NCBI GenBank assembly: GCA_000818945.1
Contig: KN805380.1
Coordinates: 265,112 to 329,111, forward strand
Direction: 5' to 3'
Origin: Schizochytrium sp. CCTCC M209059
Taxonomy: Eukaryota > Sar > Bigyra > Thraustochytrida > Thraustochytriidae
Length of the DNA: 64,000 nt
Shown here piece after piece: positions 10,234 through 19,625 of this stretch. The notes beneath the pieces are model-generated. The model worked only from the letters and a program-made list of their open reading frames with translations, did no database searches and was not told the origin of the DNA. The stretch's first letter is position 1; each line of letters begins with the position of its first letter. The position numbers and the translations under genes were made by a program.

Positions 10234-11442
10234 TCAAGTCCCTTTCCACTCCTCAATGCCTTGGTGCTGAAGCGACGCTCCCGCAAGAGCCGTACCTTTT
10301 GCCACGGCTTCTGCAATGAGGGATCCTTGTAAATCGATGCTCGCAAGATGTTGTTTCATAGTGATATTTGGTCGCGCAAGCAAAATGCAAGCCAAGACCC
10401 CACCAGCAAAGCTGTCACCTGCACCAGTCGTGTCGCCCTGGACATGAGACACCTTGGGAACGGGAAACTCCATCGATGCATCTTGCTGGGCCACCACGGT
10501 AGCCTGTGCACCATTGGTGACAAAGACCAAACCCGAGGAAGAAAGGAGGCCGGCTAGAGAACGCGCGTGTGAACTTTGCGGAGCGTCTTGATCCCATTTG
10601 GCCTGCTTCGCATATGCCGCCAGCTCTTCGCCGTTCATAAAAATACAGCTCGTATTAGATAACAAGCTGTCTATATGCAGTTTGACCTTGGGTGATCGGT
10701 TTAAGAGGCTCGCGCTCGAAAGCGAGAGCGCGAGGGAGCGGCCTCGTGCGAGTGCGGTCACTGCAGCACGTCGACCGGGTGTAGTAAAATTGAACGCCGT
10801 GGCAAAGACAAGTGTCTCCATGCCTCGCTTCCACGGAAGGCGTGAGCCCAACAAGTCGATCTTGGTCTCGTCGAGAATACCCGCCGCACCTCGGTCACAC
10901 ACAATACTACGATCTCTAGAGACATCATCAACGATGACAGCACATTGGCCGGTTTCCTCGGTACCTTTTGTATCTTCCACGAGCAAGGGATTTACCTTCG
11001 ACCTTGTACAGGCATCACGAACGAGCTTTGCGGCTTCGTCCTGGCCCACACCGCCGATAAAGGCGACGTGCAGATCTTCGTCTCCAGCTGCTCTTTTTGC
11101 TACGCGGGCTGTATTAAGCGCTGAGCCCCCGACCTTAGAAACGACCCCCACTGTATTGCGTACGGAGCGTATGGCTGCGATTTTCTTTTCGCGCGGCCAC
11201 CCACTCACGTGTTCCCCGGGGCGAAGCGGTGAGCCTTGCCATTTTGAGGCTGTTACAGTATGGTCAATCACCGCGTTGCCCACGGCAACGAGCGCTCTTG
11301 TAGTGCGTTGCATGGATGAGGATTTTGAGCTATCTTCGTCCTCCTGCTCTTGCTTTTGCTCTTGGTCTTGAGTATCGTCTAAGCCTGTTCCAGCTGGTGG
11401 CTTCGTTGTCGTCGGCGGTGGCGGCGGCGACGCCGTTGCCAT
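10234..11442 (-). CDS. PfkB-family carbohydrate/nucleoside kinase
   Basis: A 402-residue cytosolic kinase of the ribokinase/adenosine-kinase (PfkB) superfamily, which phosphorylates a sugar or nucleoside using ATP. Visible hallmarks: N-terminal VAVGNAVID, the substrate-binding GGSALNTARVA motif, and near residue 330 the PfkB signature DTTGAGDSFAGG containing the catalytic-base Asp and anion hole. GGSALNTA is close to the adenosine-kinase branch, but substrate cannot be assigned from sequence alone. A 50-residue Pro/Thr and Gln/Glu/Asp-rich N-terminal extension precedes the fold. The chosen ATG has a strong context (ggccATGg); the frame continues nine codons upstream only through a TTG. It is divergently oriented to the coiled-coil gene at 12178 across 735 bases. 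Confidence 0.88.
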   Translation of the reverse strand: MATASPPPPPTTTKPPAGTGLDDTQDQEQKQEQEDEDSSKSSSMQRTTRALVAVGNAVIDHTVTASKWQGSPLRPGEHVSGWPREKKIAAIRSVRNTVGVVSKVGGSALNTARVAKRAAGDEDLHVAFIGGVGQDEAAKLVRDACTRSKVNPLLVEDTKGTEETGQCAVIVDDVSRDRSIVCDRGAAGILDETKIDLLGSRLPWKRGMETLVFATAFNFTTPGRRAAVTALARGRSLALSLSSASLLNRSPKVKLHIDSLLSNTSCIFMNGEELAAYAKQAKWDQDAPQSSHARSLAGLLSSSGLVFVTNGAQATVVAQQDASMEFPVPKVSHVQGDTTGAGDSFAGGVLACILLARPNITMKQHLASIDLQGSLIAEAVAKGTALAGASLQHQGIEEWKGT

Positions 11443-12177
11443 GGCCGTCACACGGACGGATAAACACAAGCTCGAGCGCTGTTTCTGATTTTCAAAAGCG
11501 ACTTCCCACGACTCTCAACACACGCGCACCTGCTGATGCTACCTACTACCCCTGCTGCTGTTTTGCTTTGTTGCTGCTATTGCAGCGGCGGCGGCGGCGG
11601 CGGCGATCTTACTCTTTGTCTTGCAAGTTTGCTCTGCTCTGCTCTGCTCTGCTTTGCTCCACCTCGCAGCCCGCACACATTGTGCCCCCCTCCCCCCCCC
11701 CCCGAATTGGTCCGTCATAGGTCGCAAGACGTCCTTGATTCGTTGATCGAGTCCATGACTCACAAAGCTCGCCTGGACGCTCCAGGCATCCTCGTTCGGC
11801 GCGGCCACGGCCAGGTTCGCGCGCAAGCTCGCGTCCCTGCAGCTGCGCGCTCGCGATCGAGGTGACATTTCCGCTCCAGAGCGTAGGCACTGCTGGTCGC
11901 CGAAACAGCGAGCGAACTAGCGAGCGAGGGAGAGAAGCCGGAATAAACGATTATTTATACGACGCATACTTGGACTGTCCAACAACAACACGAGCAGAGG
12001 CAGCAGCAGCAGCAGCAGCAGCAGACTGGATTCGCCACGACGCCGACGAGGTCGCGGGCAGGGAGTCTGCTGGCGTGCGTGCTTGCGTGCTTGCTTGCTT
12101 GCTTGCTTGCTGGGCTGGTTGGCGTACGAACGAACGAACGAACGAGCGAACGAACCACTGAAGGCGCTTGGAGAGCC
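11443..12177. promoter_or_regulatory. Divergent intergenic region with simple repeats
   Basis: A probable bidirectional promoter plus two 5' leaders. It contains a (GGC)n run near 11586, (CTCTG)n near 11633-11650, a C run near 11693, (AGC)n at about 12001-12023, (GCTT)n at about 12085-12112 and (GAAC)n at about 12128-12157. The last three lie within 180 bases of the downstream ATG. No gene is seen. Confidence 0.45.
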
Positions 12178-13653
12178 ATGGCGGCGACGTCGGACTCCGG
12201 CAAAGCGCTGCTGCGCAAAGCGTACGATGACCAGGGCTACGCGCCCGGCTGGGGCGGTGGCAACCGTAGCGCGGAGGTGATCGCGACGGCCACGGCGTAC
12301 GACGCTAGCGCGCCGGTCGCTACAGCGGCAAACCCGTGGGATGACGTCGTCGTCGCAGAGGTGTCGCCGAACGCGCCCTCGTCCGTATACAGCGCGCCGC
12401 CTCCCGCATACGGGGCGCCTCCTCCCGCGTACGGGGCATCTGTATCACAAGGATACGCCTCGAGTTCGGCGGAAACGTATGGGTACAATGCAAACGGATC
12501 CGTCGGGCCGCAGACCATTGCGCGATACAACGAAGTGACCGACCAGGCTCAGGCGCTGAGCTTTGTCGAAGGGGAAATTCGGTCCACTTCAGCTGCGATC
12601 AGCAAGAACACGGAGAGTCTTGATAAGCTCAATCGCAAGCTGCACAAGGCACGAAAGGACCTGCCGAAAGCAGAAGCGCGTCTCAACCGCAATGCCAACC
12701 CACACTTTTTCCATTATATGCAAATTAATCGCTCAGAAAAGGTGCAACGCCTCGAAAAACTCGTCAACGACATCAAAAGCTCGGAGGAACAGTGGGTCGG
12801 AGAGAAGCATTCAAAAGAACAGAGCTTGGCGGCAGCTCAGAAGGAGCTCAAACGTCTGCGCCAGCTCGAGGGTCAGCGCACGCAACTTCTCGCAGAAAGA
12901 ACCCAAATTTACGACCAAGTCGTGGCGAGTGTGCCGCCCACGCCCAGACTGCGTCAGATCGAGACCAACATCACTGCGCAGAAATCCAACCTAGCAGAAG
13001 AGCAGTCTTTACTTTCGCAGGTCAACGAAGTCTTGGCGATTGTGCAGCAGGCGCAACGTCTCTACGGCCAGTCCATGGAAATGCTCGACCAGGCGCAGCG
13101 CATGAACAACACTGCTCAGTTTTCCAACCTGCTCGGCGCGGGCCGTGGTGGCGGCGGTCTCGAAATGTATGAGACGGCAAATCAGTTCCAGCGCGACAGG
13201 CTCATCAATGACAGCCAGCGGCCCGCCGAGCAAGCCTATCAGCTCATTTCCAGAGCGTGGCAGATGTTCCCTCAAGAGGTACGACGTCGCTACCCTGCCA
13301 TGTCAGCTCAGATTGGTCAGGTTCCGCTCCCTCGGCTTCGTTCTGCGCATTTCGGCAATACCCTGGCGGCCGGCATGGTTTTTGGCGATATCGGTGACGC
13401 CATTAACAACGGTATGGCGACGGGCAAAATCCGGGAAAACCTGGGTATTGTGCAGCGCTGCGTTCAAATTGTCGATCAGCAGCTCGCGCTTGTTGTGGCT
13501 CTGCGAAACACCATTCAGATTGATGTTGACAAAATGACGAGCAACATGAACACGCTCTCTTCGCAGCGAGCCACCGAGCGCGACGACATTTTCCAGACGA
13601 CGTCTGCTCGAATTATGTCGGGGGCGTCGAGTGGTTATAATAATTACATGTGA
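12178..13653 (+). CDS. Conserved-looking coiled-coil protein, function unknown
   Basis: A 491-residue protein I do not recognise. The N-terminal 100 residues are low complexity, with a short tandem of YGAPPPA-type repeats (PPPAYGAPPPAYGA near residues 75-92). A predicted long coiled coil follows (about 130-300, heptads rich in L, K, E and Q), then a mixed helical region with QRLYGQSMEML and a GGGLEMYE linker, a segment ending in RRRYPAM, and a C-terminal helix. There is no signal peptide, TM segment or catalytic motif. The architecture suggests a structural or adaptor protein. The ATG at 12178 is in a strong context (gagccATGg); the open frame extends upstream into tetranucleotide repeats that would encode LACLLACLL, which is most likely untranslated leader. 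Confidence 0.75.
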   Translation: MAATSDSGKALLRKAYDDQGYAPGWGGGNRSAEVIATATAYDASAPVATAANPWDDVVVAEVSPNAPSSVYSAPPPAYGAPPPAYGASVSQGYASSSAETYGYNANGSVGPQTIARYNEVTDQAQALSFVEGEIRSTSAAISKNTESLDKLNRKLHKARKDLPKAEARLNRNANPHFFHYMQINRSEKVQRLEKLVNDIKSSEEQWVGEKHSKEQSLAAAQKELKRLRQLEGQRTQLLAERTQIYDQVVASVPPTPRLRQIETNITAQKSNLAEEQSLLSQVNEVLAIVQQAQRLYGQSMEMLDQAQRMNNTAQFSNLLGAGRGGGGLEMYETANQFQRDRLINDSQRPAEQAYQLISRAWQMFPQEVRRRYPAMSAQIGQVPLPRLRSAHFGNTLAAGMVFGDIGDAINNGMATGKIRENLGIVQRCVQIVDQQLALVVALRNTIQIDVDKMTSNMNTLSSQRATERDDIFQTTSARIMSGASSGYNNYM

Positions 13654-14126
13654 TAAGTCTACAGCAAGGGGTGGCAAGGCTCTTTCTTACCCAGAGACCC
13701 ACAACGGTACTAACACCATTTACTTCTTCTCTCTCATCCTTTCGCTTCTCATTCGACTGACTGACTGACTGACTGACTGACTGATTGACTGACTGACTAA
13801 GTGTAAAGATTTTCAGTTCTCTTCTTCTTTGTCCAAAGAAAGCAAAGTCACTCAAGAGATTAAATTTTCTAAACGGAACATTAAAGGAAAGCTGGAATGG
13901 ACGTTCCAAGGTACGGCTCATCAAAAATTCTTACAAGATAAAAAGGGTGAACAATGCCGGAAGATCGATAACAACACAAGACGGGGAAAAGAGCAGGCCT
14001 CGCCCTTTTCTTACGTCATATATTAGATGTCACCTAGCGAGCTTAGGGCTACACAAGATTACTTGCTAATATCGGGCCAGATCGTAGAGATAGGTCCCTA
14101 TACCTAGGCCCCAGGCTATTGTAGAC
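13654..14126. other. Convergent intergenic region with (GACT)n repeat
   Basis: The 3' flanks of two converging genes. It includes an imperfect (GACT)n tetranucleotide array at about 13755-13799, inside the probable 3' UTR of the coiled-coil gene, and AT-richer sequence with ATTAAA near 13859. No gene is visible. Confidence 0.45.
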
Positions 14127-14819
14127 CTAGGACTGCGTTTCATCGACTTGGACAGCAGCGGCGCGTCGTCTGGCGCGCTGATTTGTAAAGGATAAGTAAG
14201 AATTCCAAACGACGCCAGCAGCGTTTGAAACGAGCACCTGGTATTGAGCTGGAACAATGCCAAAGTTGGCAAGCTGCACAGGCGTCCACCACGCCCAGTT
14301 GTACACTACTGTAGGTGCCCATATACTGCGCACGCCTTCAAGTGTGTGGCGAATGCTTTTACCCTCGAGCGCGCCAAGGCAAGTCAAAAAGACAGGCAAA
14401 AACAAGGGTGTGAAAACGGCTTGATCGAGCACCACGCGCTTAATCGTCGCTGCGAGCGACCTGCCAGCGATTCGAGTGCCAAGATAGCCATACCACACGT
14501 GGAGCGTTGGGCCGACCAAAACACCTCCCAACAGCGAGAATCGTGCAAGTCTAGCCAGATCGAGCGACGCGTGCGCCTCTTTACCGGCGAGATTCGCCTT
14601 TCCGCCCAGCGTCGCAGGTTCGTCTTGGCCCGTATCGGACGTTGTCGCCGTCGCAGTAGAGATGGCCTCATCTAGCACCGGTGCAGGGTCCAAGACGAGC
14701 TGTGCCACGAGATCTCCAGCACCAGCAATAGCCCCTGAAGTTAGACACTTGACGAGCACCGGTCTGCGCCGCAGCGCGCCGTCGTACGCGGCGCCCACGC
14801 CGCGCAGCGCCGCGCGCAT
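14127..14819 (-). CDS. Mpv17/PMP22-family membrane protein
   Basis: A 230-residue member of the Mpv17/PMP22/Sym1 family, integral proteins of the inner mitochondrial or peroxisomal membrane that affect small-molecule permeability. Recognisable family features: the N-terminal segment with Y..AL..RP.L.K..TSG...AGDL.AQ; a central HVWYGYL; DQAVFTPLF; and the C-terminal signature W-W-x-P-x-Q-x-x-N-F-x-x-V/I-P (here WWTPVQLANFGIVP) followed by WNSYLSF. About four hydrophobic segments are present. An insertion of about 40 Ala/Thr/Asp-rich residues follows AGDLVAQ. The start is the in-frame ATG at 14819; the upstream codon at 14867 is GTG. It is divergent to the enoyl-CoA isomerase gene; if peroxisomal, both products would share an organelle, but that is inference. 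Confidence 0.9.
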   Translation of the reverse strand: MRAALRGVGAAYDGALRRRPVLVKCLTSGAIAGAGDLVAQLVLDPAPVLDEAISTATATTSDTGQDEPATLGGKANLAGKEAHASLDLARLARFSLLGGVLVGPTLHVWYGYLGTRIAGRSLAATIKRVVLDQAVFTPLFLPVFLTCLGALEGKSIRHTLEGVRSIWAPTVVYNWAWWTPVQLANFGIVPAQYQVLVSNAAGVVWNSYLSFTNQRARRRAAAVQVDETQS

Positions 14820-15451
14820 CGTGCCCGAGATTTTCGGCTCGACGAGCTCGCATTGCACCAGGCGCACGACTGGCGCGGCACAGATTCAGAACTAGTAGGG
14901 AACAAACCAAGACCGTTCGCAGAACTAAGCTCACAAGCGGAGAAACAAACCTCAAAGAGGAAATCTTGGAAAAATCCAAAATGGCAAGTCAAAAATGAGT
15001 CGCTGTGAAAATGCAACAAAATTGTGATACGTACTACTACAGAATATAGTAAACTATAATACGTCCCGAGACGTCTCAGCGCGAGAGTCTTCTTTCTTCG
15101 AGTTCGCATTCGTGAAAGCGCACGTCTTTTGACGGCGACCATGATGTGGACGTGATATCGTGGACGCGGTTGCAGCATCCTTGCGGACGGACGCTGCTGG
15201 CGCTGGCGATGGTGGCCGGTCACGCGAGAGAAGTTCGTTCGCCAACGAGTCGTGCAACTTGGGTTGTCGTACACTCTTCGTGTCGGACGGACTCGAAGTC
15301 TCGGCCATTGCGCCGCAAAACCGCATCAGAGAGGCAAGGTATAGCAGTACTACGTGCACTGCAGGGCTCGTGTCGCGTCGGCCGCGGAGCACATTCTTGG
15401 ATAGCAGGGCAAGCGCGGCCCCGGAGCGGTCTGAGAAAGCATCCTACGAAA
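14820..15451. promoter_or_regulatory. Divergent intergenic region, possible alternative start at 15209
   Basis: Lies between the Mpv17-like gene (minus) and the isomerase gene (plus). The right-hand part is open in frame with the isomerase, and an in-frame ATG at 15209 would add an 81-residue Arg-rich extension. The left part (about 14990-15070) is AT-rich and contains no gene. Confidence 0.4.
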
Positions 15452-16192
15452 ATGGGTGACACGGTGAATCTAAGACGCGAAGGGAATGTCTTTGTGCTTG
15501 AGATGCGGTCAGCCCCATCGGGCGAGGGCGACAAGCAGTTTTTTGAGAACCGGTTCAACCCAACTTTCATGAAAGATCTGAACGCGGCGCTGGATCAGAT
15601 CGAAGCGCAGTACGATCGATCAACTTCTGGAGCTCTTGTGACGACTTCCAAGGGCAAGCTTTTCTCCAATGGGCTCGATCTGGATTGGCTCAATAAGAAT
15701 GCAGCCACGCCCAAAGATCGTCTCGACTACCTGGAGCAGGTCCAGCTGGTTCTCTGCAGGTTCCTCACCTTTCCTCTGCCGACTATCGCGGCGGTCAATG
15801 GTCACGCATTTGGTGGCGGCATGCTCTTGGCCATGGCGCACGATTACCGCATCATGAATTCTGATCGCGGCTTTTTCTGCATGCCTGAAGTTGACATGCA
15901 AATGAAGGCCCGCCTTACGCCTGGATTTAACGCTCTCATCAAGGAAAAGGTATCGCGCAAGCTCGTAGCCAAAATCATCCTTGAGGGCTTCCGCTTTGAC
16001 GTCCCCGCATTGCTTGAAGACGGAATCATCGACGAAGCCGCGAGCGGGGCGGACCTGATGAAGGTTGCGTTGGCCTTCGCCGAGAAGAAAGCGCCAAAGG
16101 GAAAATCTATGACGCTCGGCGAACTAAAGCAAGACCTTTACCTGGACGCGGTGGCAGCCTTGCAAGGCCCGGCGACCTTCTCAAAGCTTTAA
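15452..16192 (+). CDS. Enoyl-CoA delta-isomerase/hydratase family protein, peroxisomal (C-terminal SKL)
   Basis: A 246-residue crotonase-fold enzyme, most like delta3,delta2-enoyl-CoA isomerases that shift double bonds during beta-oxidation of unsaturated fatty acids. Evidence: GKLFSNGLDLDWL near residue 72 (CoA/oxyanion region), VNGHAFGGGMLLA near 118-130 with the second oxyanion Gly, HDYRIM, then MPEVDM. The protein ends exactly in SKL, the canonical PTS1 peroxisome import signal, so peroxisomal matrix localisation is well supported. The assigned start is where homology-like sequence begins; a longer product from ATG 15209 would add a basic 81-residue N terminus and might go to mitochondria, as in animal ECI2. 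A poly(A)-like AATAAA lies 108 bases after the stop. Confidence 0.9.
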   Translation: MGDTVNLRREGNVFVLEMRSAPSGEGDKQFFENRFNPTFMKDLNAALDQIEAQYDRSTSGALVTTSKGKLFSNGLDLDWLNKNAATPKDRLDYLEQVQLVLCRFLTFPLPTIAAVNGHAFGGGMLLAMAHDYRIMNSDRGFFCMPEVDMQMKARLTPGFNALIKEKVSRKLVAKIILEGFRFDVPALLEDGIIDEAASGADLMKVALAFAEKKAPKGKSMTLGELKQDLYLDAVAALQGPATFSKL

Positions 16193-16744
16193 AGAAAAGA
16201 TAGAAGATTCAAAGCGAACAAGCGACTCTGACACCCAGTGTGTTCAGCCCCCCCCCCCCCCCACACACACCTTCCCAATCTATCTCGATTCTGCATCAAA
16301 ATAAAGTCATAATTAGATCGAAAAATCGTATGCATTCTTGCCGCGACGCATCCAAAAAACAGAGACTTGAGAAACGGGTCTGCGCCACCACCTCAGGTCT
16401 TACTATACGAGCCGTAGGCGCGGGCGTGTTCACGTAGAGGCTAGGCAAGGGGTAGTCACCTGCCAGCAGGAGGCTAACTACCTTGGATGAGGACATCGAA
16501 GTTCGCAGCTAGAACCCGATCTTGACGCCGCCACCAGTCGAGAGCCACGCTCCAGCTTCCCTCTTCCCTGTACCGCCAAAGCGGCCACAGCGACGGCCAA
16601 AGCGGCAGCCTTGTTTTAAGGCAGCGTAGACGGCTCTGTTTTGCCGCTCGCTGCTTGCCGGCTGGCCTGGCCGTAGCCGGCGGCCGCTGCAAGATAACGA
16701 GCAAGCTCGCCTATTCAGCTTTGGCAGAGGAAGCAAACACTACA
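16193..16744. other. Intergenic region with poly-C/CA tract
   Basis: The 3' UTR of the isomerase and leader of the following secreted protein. It has a C15 run at 16248-16262, then (CA)n, an AATAAA at 16300-16305, and GC-rich sequence with two similar 'AGCGGCCA/AAAGCGGC' stretches near 16570-16600. No gene seen. Confidence 0.4.
16300..16305 (+). terminator. Candidate poly(A) signal AATAAA for the isomerase gene
   Basis: An exact AATAAA 108 bases downstream of the stop codon in the sense orientation. Unconfirmed without transcript ends. Confidence 0.4.
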
Positions 16745-17992
16745 ATGCGCATTCTCTTCCTTTTCGCAGCGGTGGCGCTTGCGGGTGCCGCGAATCTATG
16801 TTCCGGCGTCGAAAACTGCTGTTCTCTAGCAGGTACATGTAGCGCCAACTTGAACAGCACGTGCAGGTGCGATCCTGGCTTCATTGGGCCGCATTGCGAG
16901 GCTTTGGATCTTGCTGACAAGTCCTCTGTTGTCATTGCTGGGCTGGGGCCAGGTACAGGGGGGGTAATCGTAAATGGAACCTTGGTAAAGACTGTTTGGG
17001 GTGGCCACCTCGCAGTGGATGAGTTCGGCCGCTCAAGATGGTTTGGTTCTGCTATTCTTAACGGCAAGTCTCTTGACGCATGGGCCTCTCAAAGCGCGAT
17101 TGCCGCCACAAAACTTGTGCAATCATCTTTTTCATCAGCTTCTGCTCCCAGCCCGCTTGAGTTAGAAATCTTTGTTCGACGCGGCGACGAGCAACCATCG
17201 TCAGCATGGGATGCTGGTTCATTGCATGGCGTTTACGTGACTCGAAATCCCAAGCCATATCCCTCGGGGGAAGACACCTGGCTAATCTTTTATACTGGAA
17301 TGGCACGACATGACCCTCTCGGGTCCCGAAAAATCGGGGTATTGTACGGTCCAAGCTTGAATGGCCCTTGGGTCGCGTGGCCGCGCCCTGTTTTTGGACC
17401 TTCAAAAGCTGCAGGCGACTTGGACTCATCATCTGTTTCTAACCCAGCTCCAGCGTTCGATACGGATGGCTCCGGTAAGCTGATTCTTGCATATAAAGGC
17501 CTCGGATACCGGACAGAACAGCGAGGTGTTTGTCAAGATGGCTCTGGAAAGCCTTGTATCTTCTTTGCTCGCGCGGATCACTGGAAAGGACCATATCGGC
17601 GGATTTCGGATCATGTCAATCCGGCTTTTGAGAATGCAGAAGATACAAGTCTGTGGCAAGATCGACATGGTAATTGGCACATGGTCTTTGAAAAGTATGT
17701 GCGGTCGGCTAGCAAACCGTGGCCTGTGACAGCCCACGCTTATTCTACAAATGGGCTTACAGATTGGATTGTGACGCCCTGGAAGTACTGGCGACGCGCA
17801 GAAACTGTCATTCATGAAAAGATGATTCGATTCTCCAAACTCGAGCGTCCACAGGTTGTCTTGGACAATGAAACTCGCGAGCCTCGGGCTCTTTTCCAGG
17901 GAGCTTGTTTTAATGGATGCTGTACAAACATCGTTACAGCCTTTGCACCTTTTAACAACTCATTGCGTTCGATGTTGATGAGAGCTGATTGA
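16745..17992 (+). CDS. Secreted EGF-like plus beta-propeller glycosidase-like protein
   Basis: A 415-residue secreted protein. The N terminus (MRILFLFAAVALAGA) is a clear signal peptide. An EGF-like module follows (about residues 20-55; six Cys including C.CDPGFIGPHC). The remainder resembles the five-bladed beta-propeller glycosidases (GH43/GH32/GH68 superfamily, arabinanase/invertase type): blade-like phrases include WLIFYTG, IGVLYGPSLNGPW, ILAYKG, IFFARADHWKGPY, DTSLWQDRHGNWHMVFE and RPQVVLDNETREP. The DTSLW and RPQV phrases recall the acid residues and blade starts of this superfamily, but I cannot assign a catalytic triad or a substrate. The ATG at 16745 is preferred over an upstream in-frame start because it places the signal peptide at the N terminus. 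Confidence 0.75.
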   Translation: MRILFLFAAVALAGAANLCSGVENCCSLAGTCSANLNSTCRCDPGFIGPHCEALDLADKSSVVIAGLGPGTGGVIVNGTLVKTVWGGHLAVDEFGRSRWFGSAILNGKSLDAWASQSAIAATKLVQSSFSSASAPSPLELEIFVRRGDEQPSSAWDAGSLHGVYVTRNPKPYPSGEDTWLIFYTGMARHDPLGSRKIGVLYGPSLNGPWVAWPRPVFGPSKAAGDLDSSSVSNPAPAFDTDGSGKLILAYKGLGYRTEQRGVCQDGSGKPCIFFARADHWKGPYRRISDHVNPAFENAEDTSLWQDRHGNWHMVFEKYVRSASKPWPVTAHAYSTNGLTDWIVTPWKYWRRAETVIHEKMIRFSKLERPQVVLDNETREPRALFQGACFNGCCTNIVTAFAPFNNSLRSMLMRAD

Positions 17993-18317
17993 CGAGAGCT
18001 GACTCGCGGTTTGTCTTGATTGTTGATGTTCTTTACTTTCCGATATTTATGTTCCGTTTTGCATCGCAGACTTTTCTGTTTTGGTGTCGGTGGAAAAAAA
18101 AAGTAAAAAAAAAGAAAAAAGAAAGAGAAAAGAGTGGGAAAGGGGGTTGGTTGGTTAGCTTTCCGGAGATCCGGGGGTCAAAACGGCCACGTGGCGAGCT
18201 CAACATCAATTCGCGATTTCAATACATAGCGCCTTGTACGGGAAGCAGCGCGCGTGGTAGCGGCGGCGAGACCTCCCGCTTGGCGCGACGAGCCAGCGGC
18301 AGCCTTGCTACGAGAAG
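17993..18317. other. Short intergenic region with A-rich tract
   Basis: Contains an A/G-rich tract (about 18091-18137) and GGTTGGTTGGTT near 18145. It is likely 3' UTR of the glycosidase-like gene and promoter of the sulfotransferase-like gene; no coding region is seen. Confidence 0.4.
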
Positions 18318-19625
18318 ATGAAGAGCCTTCGTAGGTATCTGCCGGCGCTCTTCGTAGCGTGCAGTGCATGTCTCCTCGTCTTGCAGGTTTATAGAAATTT
18401 TGAAGTGAAGCCTCTGCCGGACGCCGTCGAAGAAGACGTCTTACAACGAACGACGCTTACGCTTCATGGCCAGCATGATCATACAATTGAAATAACGCCG
18501 CAGGTGGACGAGCCGCAGGTGGACGAGCCGCAGGTGGACGAGCCGCAGATGGACGAGCCGAAGGGTGCAGCTGTCTTTGTACTCGGCATGCACCACTCTG
18601 GAACATCATTGCTGACAATGATGCTAAAGACCTTCGGTCTTCAATTGGGTCCAGAAAAAGGCCTCATCATGTTAAAAGACAATCCAGCCAAATTCTTTGA
18701 GTTGAGATCAGCAGTGCACATGAACGAAAACTTTGTTCACGGAAACTACGGATACGGTTTTGCGTGGAACAAGACAAGGCCTGTAACTAGAGAAAAGTAC
18801 CTCAATGGAGTTCGGAATGTCCTTCGGTCGCTAGACAGAATGGCAGGAGAGTCGCGCAGCTGGCTACTCAAAGATCCGCGCGTCAGTCTTGTTGCAGAGC
18901 TATGGCTTTCTTTGGTTCAAGAACGAAAACCAATCTGTATTCTTACGGCTCGTGATCCATACATTACGTCCTCCCGCTTCTCAAAAGGTTGGATGCTTCG
19001 GCAAGATCTTCAAAAGTCAATTGATCTTTGGGAGGAGTACTATGTGCGCGCCATTGAGGGCTGTCGTCGTGTAGGTGCTTCGACTATTATCAGCGATCAC
19101 GAACTACTCATGAATGATCCTTTCAAAGCGGCGTCCCGACTCTTTGCCGAACTCCGAGCGGCTCAGGTGGGAGGAATCTCAATGCCAACGTCTGCAGCTC
19201 TCAAGGAGAACTTTACCAAATTTTGGTTCGATCCAGATGTGGTTGCAAACGATACATTCGCAGAGCAAGATCGTCTTGAAAGGTACAAGACGTTGATATC
19301 CCCACGCGCCAAAAAGATTTGGGAGGCTCTTTCGACGAAGAACTTGGAAATCCTCTCTGATGAGGACTTGCAGCCCATCTCATGGAGAATACCATGGACG
19401 TGGATTGATGTGTCTGAGCAGACTCCTAAACCTAAGCCGGCGGCGCCCAAAACAGAGACGGCCAAATCGGCGAAGTCAGAACCGCACAATTCACAGACGA
19501 AAAGATTAGGAACGTCGAAGCCAGGGACAACCGCATTGGCGAAGTCAGTACCGCGGAATGTGCAGAGATCTGAACCAGAAAGGTCCGGCGCAGGGACTCG
19601 CGACAAAACTTCAGGTAGTCACTGA
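18318..19625 (+). CDS. Sulfotransferase-like type II membrane protein
   Basis: A 435-residue protein with a short basic cytosolic tail, a single N-terminal transmembrane anchor (about residues 8-24, YLPALFVACSACLLVLQV), and a lumenal domain typical of Golgi sulfotransferases. The phrase VLGMHHSGTSLL (about residues 89-100) matches the 5'-phosphosulfate-binding loop that holds PAPS, and LLKDPRVSL plus TARDPYITSSR resemble the 3'-phosphate-binding region. It would transfer sulfate to a carbohydrate or protein acceptor; the acceptor is unknown. Between anchor and domain lies a tandem 5-residue repeat (VDEPQ, four units with the last MDEPK). The C-terminal 70 residues are Lys/Ser/Pro/Thr-rich and look disordered, containing a repeated AKS.P motif. 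Confidence 0.75.
   Translation: MKSLRRYLPALFVACSACLLVLQVYRNFEVKPLPDAVEEDVLQRTTLTLHGQHDHTIEITPQVDEPQVDEPQVDEPQMDEPKGAAVFVLGMHHSGTSLLTMMLKTFGLQLGPEKGLIMLKDNPAKFFELRSAVHMNENFVHGNYGYGFAWNKTRPVTREKYLNGVRNVLRSLDRMAGESRSWLLKDPRVSLVAELWLSLVQERKPICILTARDPYITSSRFSKGWMLRQDLQKSIDLWEEYYVRAIEGCRRVGASTIISDHELLMNDPFKAASRLFAELRAAQVGGISMPTSAALKENFTKFWFDPDVVANDTFAEQDRLERYKTLISPRAKKIWEALSTKNLEILSDEDLQPISWRIPWTWIDVSEQTPKPKPAAPKTETAKSAKSEPHNSQTKRLGTSKPGTTALAKSVPRNVQRSEPERSGAGTRDKTSGSH

Noticed and set aside
12079..12177. A 33-residue N-terminal extension (LACLLACLL-type) of the coiled-coil protein as a signal anchor.
   Set aside because: It is translated from GCTT and GAAC repeats, and the next ATG has a much better start context.
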